From positions 40,713,368 through 40,777,367 of the forward strand of contig CM055103.1 in the NCBI GenBank assembly GCA_029204225.1: a stretch of 64,000 bases of DNA, written 5' to 3'. Numbering within the stretch: the first letter of the stretch is position 1; each line of letters opens with the position of its first letter. Below the pieces are notes generated by a model. The model was not told where the DNA came from. It ran no database searches and was given only the letters and a program-made list of their open reading frames with translations. The DNA comes from Diphasiastrum complanatum (Eukaryota; Streptophyta; Lycopodiopsida; Lycopodiales; Lycopodiaceae). Below, piece by piece: positions 34,157 through 44,675 of the stretch. A program made the position numbers and the translations under genes.

Positions 34157-35370
34157 AGTAGTTATGCAGATTGTGTAAAAACATGAAGAATCTGTAGGTC
34201 TGGATAAAAGTTGGATGAAGATTAAAATGTCGATTAGTTGATTAGTAGGAGAATAATCCAACACTTCTAAGTCATCGAGTTCGTTTACTCTCTTCAATGG
34301 CTTGTTGGTGGAATAGTTCATTGTGATGCATATTCTAACAACATGTCTTTGATACAAAAGCTTTGCAAGATTTGCATATTTTATGTACATGAATGTTAGC
34401 TATTTGTTTTTCGTCAAATAATTCTTTTTTCCCTAAGTAAATGATTAGTTTATCTACAATGATTAATATGTTCCAATTTGAATAATGTGGTCCAACTTCA
34501 ATCATTGTAATAGCCACTATTGTTGCCAATGCGGGCCTGCTTCTTCCAAGATTTTGATGTATGATTTTTTTACAATTTTTATAAAACTTTTTAAGACTGA
34601 TCTCGAGAAAAAATTTCCAAAGAAGTGTCGAGCTACGGTATTTTTGTAATCATTGTAGATGGTTGCAAAATGAGAGTGTAATTTGAGCTTCCTCTTCACC
34701 CTACAAATTTTTTCCAGCCACTGCAAAATCTCTAATTGTAACGCAATCAAATGTTTTCAGGTATATATACTTTTGAAAATAATTTTCGTCAATAGACAGT
34801 GTGATTGTGCCATCGCCGCTTTCTTCAGTCAATTCAAATTTCAAATATTTTTCATACGTAATTGTATTGTTCCAATTCTCATACTTCACTCAAATTTGAC
34901 CCATGAATAGACCATTTAAAGTATTGGGATGTAATGCATGTCATATACCTGAATTGTTTGATCTCGAAATGAATGCGTTGGACTAGTTAATTTTCTTATT
35001 TCTTGACTATTATCAATTGTTTCCAAGGAGGCTTTAGATTGTACAAACTGAATTTTTCTACTTTTATTGCACTTTTTGAAAACTTATTCTTTGGCTTTTG
35101 AACTTGTTGAGGAAGAAGAACTTTTCAAGTTCTTACTAGTTGTGGTATTCAAAACTTTCTTGTTGTCACTTGCCAAATCATTGTCTTCATTCAATTCAAC
35201 AAAATTATTTTAGCACAAGTAATCAAAATTAACAACCACAATCTTTATTTATGATTACTCAAATTTTAGCATTCATAATCTGTATTCAGAAGTGCCCACA
35301 TAAATCACAATTACTTTTTGAAGTATTTCAATATTCAAGAGTATTCATAATCACTATTCATGATCAATAT
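34157..35370 (-). other. Unassigned, possibly a decayed minus-strand gene
   Basis: Minus-strand stretches look protein-like: NEDNDLASDNKK with a Ser-rich run near 35.15 kb, YEKYLKFELTEESGDGTITL with FDCVTIRDFAVAGK near 34.8 kb, and KQIANIHVHKICKSCKAF near 34.4 kb. They lie in different frames with stops between them. Introns or decay could explain this. I do not recognise the family. Confidence 0.25.
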
Positions 35371-35373
35371 TCA

Positions 35374-35487
35374 CAATATTCACGATCAATATCTCATAAT
35401 ATTTGTTTCTCAGTATTTGCAATTTTAGATCAGTATTCACGATCAAGATCTCAAAATATCCATTTCTGAGTATTCGCAATTTCAGAT
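35374..35487. repeat. Two 57-bp tandem copies
   Basis: A unit containing ATTCACGATCAA and ending GCAATTTAGAT/GCAATTTCAGAT is repeated with a 57-bp period (35374-35430 and 35431-35487) and several substitutions. It sits at the broken 3' edge of the copia element to its right. Confidence 0.8.
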
Positions 35488-35519
35488 CTCACAAACCATT
35501 AATAAAGTCAAATGCATGT

Positions 35520-35830
35520 CTTCATCTACTATCTTTGCAACAGATAGTAGATCCTTCTATAGCATAGGCACGTATAGGACATCATTTAGTCTTCTGCCTC
35601 TGTCGTTTATGTTCAGCCATGGCACTCCAGTTTCACTTTGTATCTCAATCCATCTCCTAGAATGATGAATTTGGAGAAATTTGTTTGTTGAAAGTTAGTT
35701 ATTATTTGTCTTGTTGTCACACAATGTGACGTAACACTCGAGTCAAGAACGACGTCTTGAATATCGGCCTGAGATGTAGTACAAACATCTGTACACATGT
35801 AGGCGGATGGATTGTGATTGGCTCATTCTT
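35520..35830 (-). pseudogene. Copia protease remnant
   Basis: VVLDSSVTSHCVTTRQ is the protease signature with the catalytic Asp kept but the following Gly replaced by Ser. ILGDGLRYKVKLECHG follows, then RLNDVLYVPML with a stop and DLLSVAK, after which the element breaks off. Confidence 0.8.
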
Positions 35831-35839
35831 CAGCCATCT

Positions 35840-36734
35840 TTGAGGATTTTAGCTCCTCCACGTATGATGAGTTGTTGGAGCTCTCATTCTTGTCTTCTAT
35901 CTTCTTGTTCCTTGGATTCTGATAACAATCCATGGTAGCATGACAAAACTTGTGACAGTGTACACACTCAATCTTCGGATTCAGCCAACATTTATCCACA
36001 ATGTGGTCGTCACGTCTGCATCTAACGCAATTTTTCTTCTCACCACCTTGCTACTTGTTCTTGCTCCTGCCTTTCGATCTTCCTTCTTGATCTCTGGTTC
36101 TAATCTCTTCTTCGGGTGGACTCTCTCTTAGGATGAGGCTTCTTCTTTGGTTGATCTCTGCTACTGTAGAGAGCTTGATCTGACTCATTCTTGTCGTCAT
36201 AATGCTCTCAAGCCTCCACCTCTTCTTTGATGTCAATGACAGCTTTGTCGAAAGTCATTTCAGGATCTTTAGCCACATGAGCTATTCTCTTGTGAGACTG
36301 CGCGTTCTGTTCCAACATTGTGTAAATATAGGAATAGGTTCTTCATTTTTCTGATGAAGTTCATGATATCTTTGCCATCCCATCTTAGATAGGTAAGCTG
36401 ATCTTCCAGATGCATAATCTGATTGCATGACTTGGTCTGACACCTTGTCATGAGTGCATCCCACATCTCTCTTGCGTTATAGATAGTAGCAAGATCAAGG
36501 GTGATGCTATCTTCTATGAAGATGATATGACAACTATAGCTTTGTCATTCTTTTCTTTCTACTCTCGAAGTTCTTTGTTTGTGCTAGCAGGCATCTCCTC
36601 GATGCCATACACCAAGGCCATAATGCTTCTCCTCTCAAAATGAGAGAAGTCTTCACTTTCCAGGCCAAGAAATTTGACTCGTCTGTCTCAAGGACTGTGC
36701 ATATCTTTGATTGGATGCTACTGATAGAAGCCAT
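35840..36734 (-). pseudogene. Copia gag with two zinc knuckles
   Basis: Starts at the ATG at 36734 (MASISSIQSK, then ESNFLAWKVKTSLIL). After a frame change: WDALMTRCQTKSC, LTYLRWDGKDIMNFIRKMKN. A basic stretch precedes two CCHC boxes, CVRCRRDDHIVDKC and CVHCHKFCHATMDC (about 36.03-35.93 kb). A stop near 36.07 kb and frameshifts inactivate it. Confidence 0.85.
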
Positions 36735-36765
36735 AGTTTGTTTAACCTGGCTTGAGAACCTTGAT

Positions 36766-36777
36766 GCTCTGATACCA
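36766..36777 (-). other. Primer binding site, minus strand
   Basis: Minus-strand TGGTATCAGAGC, one base from the LTR. Confidence 0.9.
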
Positions 36778-36778
36778 C

Positions 36779-37289
36779 TGTTGGAATGCTTGAAGTCTCG
36801 AAGTCGAAAAGCTCAAATAGAATCAATTTGCGTAGTTGTAGCTACTACTTTATACTATTGATCAATCATCTTTCGGACAACAGATTGACATTACAGATTT
36901 GATTTAAATTTATGAACAATAGATAATGTTTAATAATAGTAGAAGTATATCTACTGTAAGCAAGCATCAAAATCATTCGTAGATTACACACCATAGGCGA
37001 AATGTCGCAACTGTATTTTTCATTAGTGGGTTTACAACAACAATTTTTAGCGTTGTCTATTTCCCAGATCAGCGCGTCGGCACAAGAGATGTATTCTCTC
37101 TTACGAGGAACTAGCAACTGCTAATTCTATATCTGTTTGTGTGACAATATGTGTTTTCTACTACATGACTAACACTCATCATCCCAAATCAACCTTCATC
37201 ACTCTCGTTCATCATATATATAGAGGAACATGAGAGGTGATTATTTAAGCTACATGATTAGAAGAACAGTTTTAGACTTAATCCTAACA
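36779..37289 (-). repeat. 5' LTR of the minus-strand copia element
   Basis: 511 bp, with TG and CA ends (plus strand TGTTGGAATGC to ATCCTAACA). The minus-strand TATA box CCTCTATATATATGATG is at about 37207-37223. Confidence 0.8.
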
Positions 37290-40200
37290 GCTTCTGGATG
37301 TCCATCGTAGTAGTTCGTGCAACCCGTCGTTGTCCATCCATGTGCTGGGGTTGTAAATATGCTTCGTCATTGCAGCTGCATGATAACCCAATCGTTTCCT
37401 TGCGGTGCCTCTACTGTCGTGAACACCATTCAAAACGTGAGGGCTTGGCAAGCTACCGCAAACAGACTGCAACGGGCGCTGGTGCAGTGCTCGGGCGGTT
37501 TGTTCTCTTCGGGAGGAGAGACCATATGTGAACCGCAATTTTTGACTGAGACCGTATGTAAATCGCATCCGTTGACTCTTTGGTGCGGTTCAATTTTTTG
37601 CCCTTCGAAAAAAATGCAACGAATACGAAGGTCAACGAAAACATGCTCTAAGTCATTTTAGACGAATTGTCGCATATTCCAGAATTTGCAAAAAATCCAA
37701 AGTTCCTTTGCAATATATTTCAAGTAATATTTCGGCCATGTGTCGGTTTTTTGAGAAATGCAAAAAGTGTGAACGGTGCACAAAATAGTTCAAATATGCA
37801 GATTATGCAAAACTTAGCTCAAAACTGCAACAATTCGAAAAACACAAGAAAAAATACAAAAGCTTTGATGGTCATAAACTTTAAGCTTCTTCATAAATGT
37901 TTGTGAGTCTAGCCTAATGATGAATCGAAAAGGCTAGTGCGGCCTTAGAAATGACCGATAAAATATTTTATGGCTTTTAAAAAATTGGCCATTTGTAAAA
38001 AAAATAGTCGGCATGACCGTGTTAAAATCTCACCATGTAATGAGTCCATTTTTCACTAATATATAATTACTCAGTTTGTTTTTCAAAAAAACCGGTTTGT
38101 TGAGGATGGAGCCCTATTCATGAATGCTAGGAAAAGTCAGTTTGAAGAAAAAATCGAGAAAGAAATTTCGTGCAAAAATGAGACCGGAAAATATGGAATC
38201 AGTACTGAGAAATCGTAGAAACCCTAATGGCGAAGTTTGAGCAAGTTACGGGCAAATAACAGAATTTGCAAGCCAAGTTGCCCACCCAACAGACCAAAAA
38301 CTTAGTAAATTGGCCAGTAGGTGCACGTCCCTTGAAAATTCGAAGAAAGGCCAAGAACAATTGTACCACAAAGAAAAATGAAGTCCACCTAAAAAATAGA
38401 GGTTGACAAAAGGCCTCATGCAAATTTGGATAATAAATGCCAAAAGACCTTGAAGGCTAAAAACTTGAAGGGTACACCCACTAGCTTTTGACAAATAAGA
38501 CCATCTATGCTAGTTTTGGGTGTACCCAAGAAGGGGCTTTGAATGCACCACTCCCTCACTCTCTCATGGAGGCCACTTGGTGTACTTTTCAATGGGTGTG
38601 GAGAAATGACAAAAAGGGCTTGAAGGGCATGAAGTTTGGCAAGACCTTATTTTGAAGGGGGACCATTGGGGTTGGCTATAAGAGGGAGCCCACTCTTTGT
38701 ATTTCTGGGAGTTGATAATTTTGGGAGTTGGTTGTTTTTGGATTCTTGTTGTCTTGAATGGACAACATTTGTTTGGGAGTTAGTATTTTTGTGGTTTGGA
38801 GTTGGTACATTCATCACCAAAGTACTTTCACATGTGTGAAAAGTACTCGTGAAAGAAACTAAGTATAAAAATCAGTTGCTCTCGAGTAGAGAAAGAAAGT
38901 GCCCATCAAGCCTCGGGTAGAGAGAGAAAGTGAAATAGTCACAAATTGCCAATTTTTCATTAACTCTCAAAAACTCCATACAAGAATGAAGTGAATCCAT
39001 CTACATGTAGTATCTCGAGGTAGTCCATGCTCAATTCCTATTGGACCCCTTTCCTAGCATCTCTTACATCCTATTGGATGCGTGATTCAACATCCCTTGA
39101 TCTTGATTGGACCCTTCTAATAAATCTCTTACTTATGATTGAACCCTTGACTCTTTGCCAACACATTGGAAGTGTCACTCATCAAATCTAAAGTAGACAC
39201 TTGTAGAGCACCTAACTAGCCCGAGCTATGTCATAGTTGACTTTTGGTCTAATCATAAAAAAACATGTGTATTTGACTTTTTGTCCCTAAAGCCAAAATT
39301 GGCCCTATCAACTAGTCACACCAAGATGCTTGACTAAGAAACTTTATGACACCCCTAAAGTCAACATGATTAATCTATTTTGACTATTTTTCACATGGGA
39401 ACATGCTCCACACGTGTGAATTTTACTCACAAACTAGGATTGCAAAATAATAAAGCTAGATTTTGCCATATTTTTCACATTCATGATGAGCTGTGAATTA
39501 AAAAAGGATGTCTACAAAATCAGGGTTCATTTTAGACACCATTTTGCTGACATAGCAACAAGTAGTGCATGTGCTAAGTGATTCTATAAACAATATGCCT
39601 AAAGGCTAGCCGGGGAGGAATTTCCCAACTCAATCATTGCTGAAGGACTATTGAATGGGCCACTACAAGCCTCACTTATGAGTTTTCCCATATGGCGCCC
39701 TACATAGTGGTGGACAATAGTTTTTGAATAGAAAGTCCATCAAAGAAACTAACCACATGGAGTTGCCGAAAGGAGAATAAAAGTAAAGATACAAGATGTT
39801 TCTTATTTATTCCCTAGATGTTTCTTATTTATTCCCTATTCAACATGAGAAATCTGATTGAAATGTAGTTGGTGGTTGGCTTTTCTAGAATGGCTTGTTG
39901 GTTGATGCTTTCCTCATTCAAAGGTCTAAAATCTAGTGACATTCAAGCACACAAACTACAAGATAAAAAATTCAATATCATGTTTGTCTAAAAATCAATA
40001 GTGAAGGTTTCGTCAATCGATTTTTATAATGTAGCCCTAGGTTATCATATATAGCCATGCATTATGAAGAAGATAAATTTGAAAGACATAATCTTGTTCT
40101 AGATAATTTATTATAGTATATTGTTATTAACCAACCACTTTTCAACTTGAAATTTTTCCATGCAAAGCATACAACAAAATGATACTACTTGCATTCTTGA

Positions 40201-41462
40201 GCTAAAAATAAATACTTGAATTCCTATTAATGTGAAAAACCAAACTTAGGTAAAAGGGCACTAATGTCTTGGATGAAAAAGGATTCCTTCTACAACTCTA
40301 AGAGTCTAATACTACAAATTTCTTCAAAAAGTTGAAATGCATATAACTTTTTGCCGCCCATTACCTTTAGTATCAAATTTGGATGGTCATTAATTCTTAA
40401 AGTTAAGTAAACATTAGTTAACAGGACACATGAGAATCCATGTTCATGCATAACTTGGTGCTCAATTTGAAATAGTAAGTACTTTCTTCAGAGAAGTGGG
40501 ATATCAACCATCAATGGCAGAGAATCATTTCAAATTTTGTAATTTATTTGAAAGAAAAGAACTGTTGCTTACTGAATCTTACCACAGATGTGTCATCAGG
40601 AGCAGTTTGATGGAAAATAAGATGGCTAAATTTTACTTGCAAATCATATTCGTATACAAAAAGAGATCATTTTGTGTCACAAAACACCATGGAAGACCAC
40701 TTGCTATGGCTTTGGTGTCATCATAAATCTCTATCATCTCCTTGAGATGTGTTCATTTAGCAATGGGATTATTCTTGGAGGCTCATCGAAAACAGCTACG
40801 ATCAAGTTTAATCTTGGCTTGATATTTTATCAGAGAATAATGACGCATTGCTGAAAGAATAAGATTTATGGTCTACTGTTTAAAACTGAGGGGTTTAGTA
40901 TACTTAATACAAAAGCCCTAAATTTTACAAAGATCATATCCAGCCTCAAAATGGACTCGATAAAGTCTATTTATCACCGGTTAATGAGGAAATGAAAACT
41001 TGAGCTATTATGCAGTATTTTGGGAGGCACTTCTAGCCGTTGGGCTTCATTGTAGGATGACATACAAAAGCATAACAACAAAGACTCTTTAAAAACTCTA
41101 GGGTTGGCTTAATAGCTCGTGTACAGATATTTGCATATTGACATTCATATAAAACGTGACATAATCAGTTATTGATATATACATTCAGCATGTGAAAGCC
41201 ATCAAAGGGCCTTCACATAGTCTTGTAGATTTCTGAATATGTGAGGTTTTCTTTGCTCTGTAAGACTGATAACACAGCGACATCTTTGAACATGGATGGC
41301 TGTAGGAAATAAGCAGCACGAATACTCGTACATTGCGCACTACATAGTTGATGCAAGAACACAACTCTACAGAAGACTGATCAGTTGGTAAGATATGAGA
41401 AACACGAGAAAATAGTCCTTCACTTTGATTTCCCTCTACGACAATTCACCTAAACGATAAAG
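37290..41462. other. Unresolved DNA, no gene recognised
   Basis: 37.3-37.6 kb is relatively GC-rich but has no recognisable protein. A TATA-like GGCTATAAGAGGG at about 38673 may belong to an LTR or promoter. 38820-38847 is an imperfect palindrome (AGTACTTTCACATGTGTGAAAAGTACT-type, arms of about 12 bp), followed by two copies of CTCGRGTAGAGARAGAAAGTG at about 38880-38935. 39.0-39.15 kb repeats ATTGGACCC and ATCTCTTAC strings. Nothing supports a gene. Confidence 0.4.
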
Positions 41463-41633
41463 CTAGGAGCACCTTAATTTGAGAAATCCAGGTCTTTTAA
41501 AATTCACGAGCTTTTTAAAAGGGCGTTTCACAGGGCCTCTCTCTTTAGTATTAAGACTGGAATGTTGCACCTGAGGTTGCATATTCTTTGTGCTACAATA
41601 TTCATGCCTCAACTCTTCTAACCTTGTAGATAT
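41463..41633 (-). CDS. Candidate terminal exon of an unknown host gene
   Basis: Read leftward from a strong acceptor (a T/C-rich run ending TTTGATTGCAG, plus 41634-41655), 57 codons stay open to a TAG at 41463: ISTRLEELRHEYCS, then KERGPVKRPFKKLVNF, ending LKLRCS. The charged, helix-like start and basic end look like a protein C-terminus. I do not recognise the family. No upstream exon was securely identified between 41.66 and 43.4 kb, so this is tentative. Confidence 0.3.
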   Translation of the reverse strand: MSTRLEELRHEYCSTKNMQPQVQHSSLNTKERGPVKRPFKKLVNFKRPGFLKLRCS

Positions 41634-41659
41634 CTGCAATCAAAGGGAAAAAAAATGCT

Positions 41660-42620
41660 CATTGAAACTTAATTCTTCAGACTTATAAATTGCTTGATAA
41701 CTGAAAAAGTACCTCATATTAAGGAGTTCACTACCAGACAGTAGGAATAAATGCAACCACACCGACCTCCAATTGAGCATTTCAAAAGTAAAAATTTTGT
41801 AAGGTATTCCATACATATCTAGTCAGTGCCAAAAGTACAGATAACATAGATTGAACCACAGAATAAAACTTCAACCCCATTTTGCTTCAGGTGTCAAGGT
41901 ATCTTTATGATGCTCCAAAAGCAATTATAAAATTTGCCTTGATAAGACAGCAATCCATTTTTTTTCAGCTAGATTAATATCAATATCAAAGTTGGGGGTA
42001 GTGATAGTGAGACCTACTGCAAAGTCACTGGCAATTAGAAGTGGTTGGAATAAGTGCAAGATTCTTTATTATCAGTTGACTTGAAGTCTTAGAAACCTGT
42101 TCCAACCCTTTTGGGCCGGAACGTACTGTACATTCCAGAATGCACTGGGTCGGAACGTTTTTTTTTTAATTAGAAAAAACAGGTATTAAAGCACCTGCTG
42201 GCTGTGATCTTCCTCCTTTTTTATAATAAAAGAAAGGGGATTTTTTAGGTGCATAGCTGATGATAGATGGATCGATTACTGACCCCTGCACGTACTTGAA
42301 AACAAGCATTCTGCGGCAAGTAAATACTCTACTTTTCTACAATGCGATGGACATTGGATGGAACAATTTGCTTGTTAAATTTACTACTACATCTAATGAG
42401 TTTTTTAGCAGATTGTAGGAAATAGGCCCATGTCAATGTCCCTTACAGCACTGATTATGTAGAATGAAATCTCACTTCTTAGAACGAAAGTGAAAAAAAA
42501 ACATTTCAAGAGCTTCCTTTGCAAGACATTGCCATGAGAAATTTCAATTCTTGAATCTATTTGCATAAGTTATTTCTTGAGACTCACTTCTAAAGAATAT
42601 GAAAAAATCTCTACTATTAT
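41660..42620. other. Unresolved DNA
   Basis: No coding sequence recognised. GGCCGGAACGTACTGTACATTCCAG near 42.12 kb and TTCCGGAACGTTCCGTTCTGGAACG near 43.02 kb share a GGAACG/GTTCC theme and bracket the foldback element, but they do not form clean inverted repeats. Confidence 0.4.
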
Positions 42621-42625
42621 TTATA

Positions 42626-42952
42626 AACTTATCCGAAATGAATCATGTCAGCACTTCAAGCACCCAGTAGCTTCATCCATATAAGATAAAAAAACACAAC
42701 AGAAATATTTCGATACCAATAAAATATGAATAAAAGATGGCCCTCATGGTGCTAAAAGATAGTTCAAGGTGGTCTCCCAACCCTTTATTCAGGTCATATT
42801 CAAAGTGGTTTCCCATCTATTTTTCAGCACCAGCAGGGCCATCTTCCATTCATATTTTGAAAATATTGATCCTTGATTTTTTGAAATAGCTCTGTTTTGT
42901 TTTTTTTTCTCTTATGGAAGATTCTACTGACATAATTCATTTCGGATAAGTT
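42626..42952. mobile_element. Foldback/MITE-like element, 327 bp
   Basis: The ends are AACTTATCCGAAATGAAT and its inverse (ATTCATTTCGGATAAGTT), and the similarity continues inward for about 135 bp on each side (AAGATGGCCCT facing AGGGCCATCTT), leaving a loop of about 55 bp. The whole element could fold into one imperfect hairpin. No open frame. No clear target duplication, so the superfamily is unknown. Such elements are mobilised by enzymes supplied elsewhere and often give rise to small RNAs; neither is shown here. Confidence 0.75.
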
Positions 42953-42959
42953 TTGGGCA

Positions 42960-43430
42960 TTATCTTCCTTTTCTCATTGTTGAAGAACTACGAATTGTTT
43001 TAAATTTTTCCTGGCCAAGTTCCGGAACGTTCCGTTCTGGAACGAGCAATTATACTTGAAGCGAAGACTTAAAAGGTAGAAAGTGTACAGATAAATACCT
43101 GCTATGCAGCCTTTATCCCAGTAGCGTTGAAAATTTTATATATTATCAGGATACACAATACAGAGGCTACAGTGTGTACTGAAGTGATAGTCTACTGCTT
43201 GAACCTAGACTACTGACCTACAAAGCTATAAACATCTAGCTAGTAATTCCTCCCAATATTGTATAGAAAGGAACCCAGATAGGCTATACCATATGGGTAG
43301 AAGATTTTCCCACGGCTAAAACTAAAAGCATTTACACCCTGATTGTAAGGATGACTTTCTTCAGAAAATTGTCACAACCTTGAGGCTCACCCTTCTCTAG
43401 TACATCTATGCATATGTGCTAAGCTGATAG
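42960..43430. other. Unresolved DNA
   Basis: Nothing recognisable besides the palindromic GGAACGTTCCGTTCTGGAACG near 43.02-43.05 kb. Confidence 0.4.
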
Positions 43431-43439
43431 CAAAATCTT

Positions 43440-43590
43440 GCCACTGTACTATTGAAAGCACAATCTTGCCACTGTTCAGTAGTTGTGAAGGAAAGAACTA
43501 CTGAAATGAAGACCATGTGAATTTGCAAAACACTGTACTCAATGTACAATCCAAAAAGAGCCGGTGAAAGAGAGCATCCCTGCTTTTGAT
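43440..43590 (-). pseudogene. LINE reverse transcriptase fragment
   Basis: Minus-strand YQKQGCSLSPALFGLYIEY matches the LINE RT segment that in the 21-25 kb LINE reads GVKKGCPLSPPLFALYIDD. It is cut off by the gypsy LTR at about 43588. Only this motif survives. Confidence 0.6.
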
Positions 43591-43833
43591 AGCATGCATA
43601 CTGGCAAGTGTCGGCCACGTGGCACTAACATGGCCGACTGCACCTCGGGACCCAACGTGTTGCTGACAGGGTCCCTAGGCTGTGTTAGGCCCGCCATGAC
43701 TATGGACCGTGCCGAGGCACACTACTCACACTGTCTTGCCCTGTTGGTCGTGTACACACTGGACACGACCCTGACTGTGGTATCTGACCTCTTGTGTTCT
43801 CTAGGGTTCGGCACTGGTTACATGCTCGTAACA
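43588..43833 (-). repeat. Gypsy 3' LTR, truncated
   Basis: Matches the LTR at 56661-57018 from GCATGC...CAAGTGTCGGCCACG to the end GCTCGTAACA, but lacks about the last 100 bp (in LTR orientation) and has a small internal deletion. The purine tract GGGGGAGGGAG (minus) follows at 43834-43844. Confidence 0.85.
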
Positions 43834-43844
43834 CTCCCTCCCCC

Positions 43845-44197
43845 TTAAGAACTGTCTTGGTCCTCTAAGACAAAGTCTGGAAAAATCTTGCGAAGGACGC
43901 TGCCTTTTTCCCAAGTGGCATTCTCAGCAGACTGATCATTCCACTTGAGTAGATATTCTCGGTATAAAGTATGACGAGTCTGCATCTCTCTACTATCAAG
44001 AATCTCCTCTGGTTCATGTGGAGGTTGTTGAGAATCCAATGGGAGAACTAGAACATTGTCCCCTACTAGATTTTATGATCTGGTTAAGGCTTTTCGTAAC
44101 TGACTTACATGAAAGACTAGAAAAACCTTATTGCTTTGTGGTAGTTCTAGTTCATAGGTGACCTCGCCTAGTCTCCTACTAACGGTAAAAGGACCAC
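43845..44197 (-). pseudogene. Gypsy integrase C-terminus and chromodomain
   Basis: HTLYREYLLKWNDQSAENATWE is the chromodomain-type end, followed by KIFPDFVLEDQDSS and stop. Upstream the text is interrupted by stops and then by the LARD. Confidence 0.8.
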
Positions 44198-44675
44198 CAT
44201 AAGGATCCTAAAGGATTGCCCCTAAGATGAGGATAGGAGAACACACCAAGAGAGACTATGGAGCCAAACCGCCCAACCAATCCTAGATCAAACCTGGATC
44301 TAGCCCCCAAGCCATGCCATGTGAAGCAAGAGGAGAAGAGAGAAACTGGTAACCTAAACCCAATATGTCGACGGGAGTATCCCTACCTCATTATATAGAG
44401 AGTAGAGTCCTGTGCATGAAACCATGCAACCCCCATGCAGGTCAACTATAAATAGGTCTCATCTCTTCATGCAGTCCTCCTGCCTATATCCGTCACACAG
44501 ACATGCAATACTCCATATGTCTCAATTAGAGTGTCTGGGTCCTCTCAAGGTAATTAGTCACAAACAGGCCTTGACATGGAATTAAATCACGGCGTGACCA
44601 ATAATCTCGAGTACTGGAGGGCCGGTCTACCATATTAGTACTATTCCAGGTCCTTAACCGAATATGGCCATAACA
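44198..44675 (-). repeat. LARD 3' LTR
   Basis: 478 bp, TGTTATGGCC to GGATCCTTATG in LTR direction. TATA-like CTCTATATAATGAGG at about 44390-44404. The 3' terminal dinucleotide is not the canonical CA. Confidence 0.9.

Larger units (their letters stand above)
35490..37289 (-). mobile_element. 5' half of a minus-strand Ty1/copia element
   Basis: Order in its own direction: 5' LTR (37289-36779), primer site, gag with two CCHC knuckles, protease, then a break near 35.5 kb. Integrase, RT, RNase H and the 3' LTR are missing. The gag reading frame starts with a true ATG soon after the primer site, as in complete elements. Confidence 0.85.

Noticed and set aside
37284-37661. Overlapping frames in a GC-richer patch as a host gene
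   Set aside because: Three frames on both strands are open, none resembles a known protein, and no splice structure was found.
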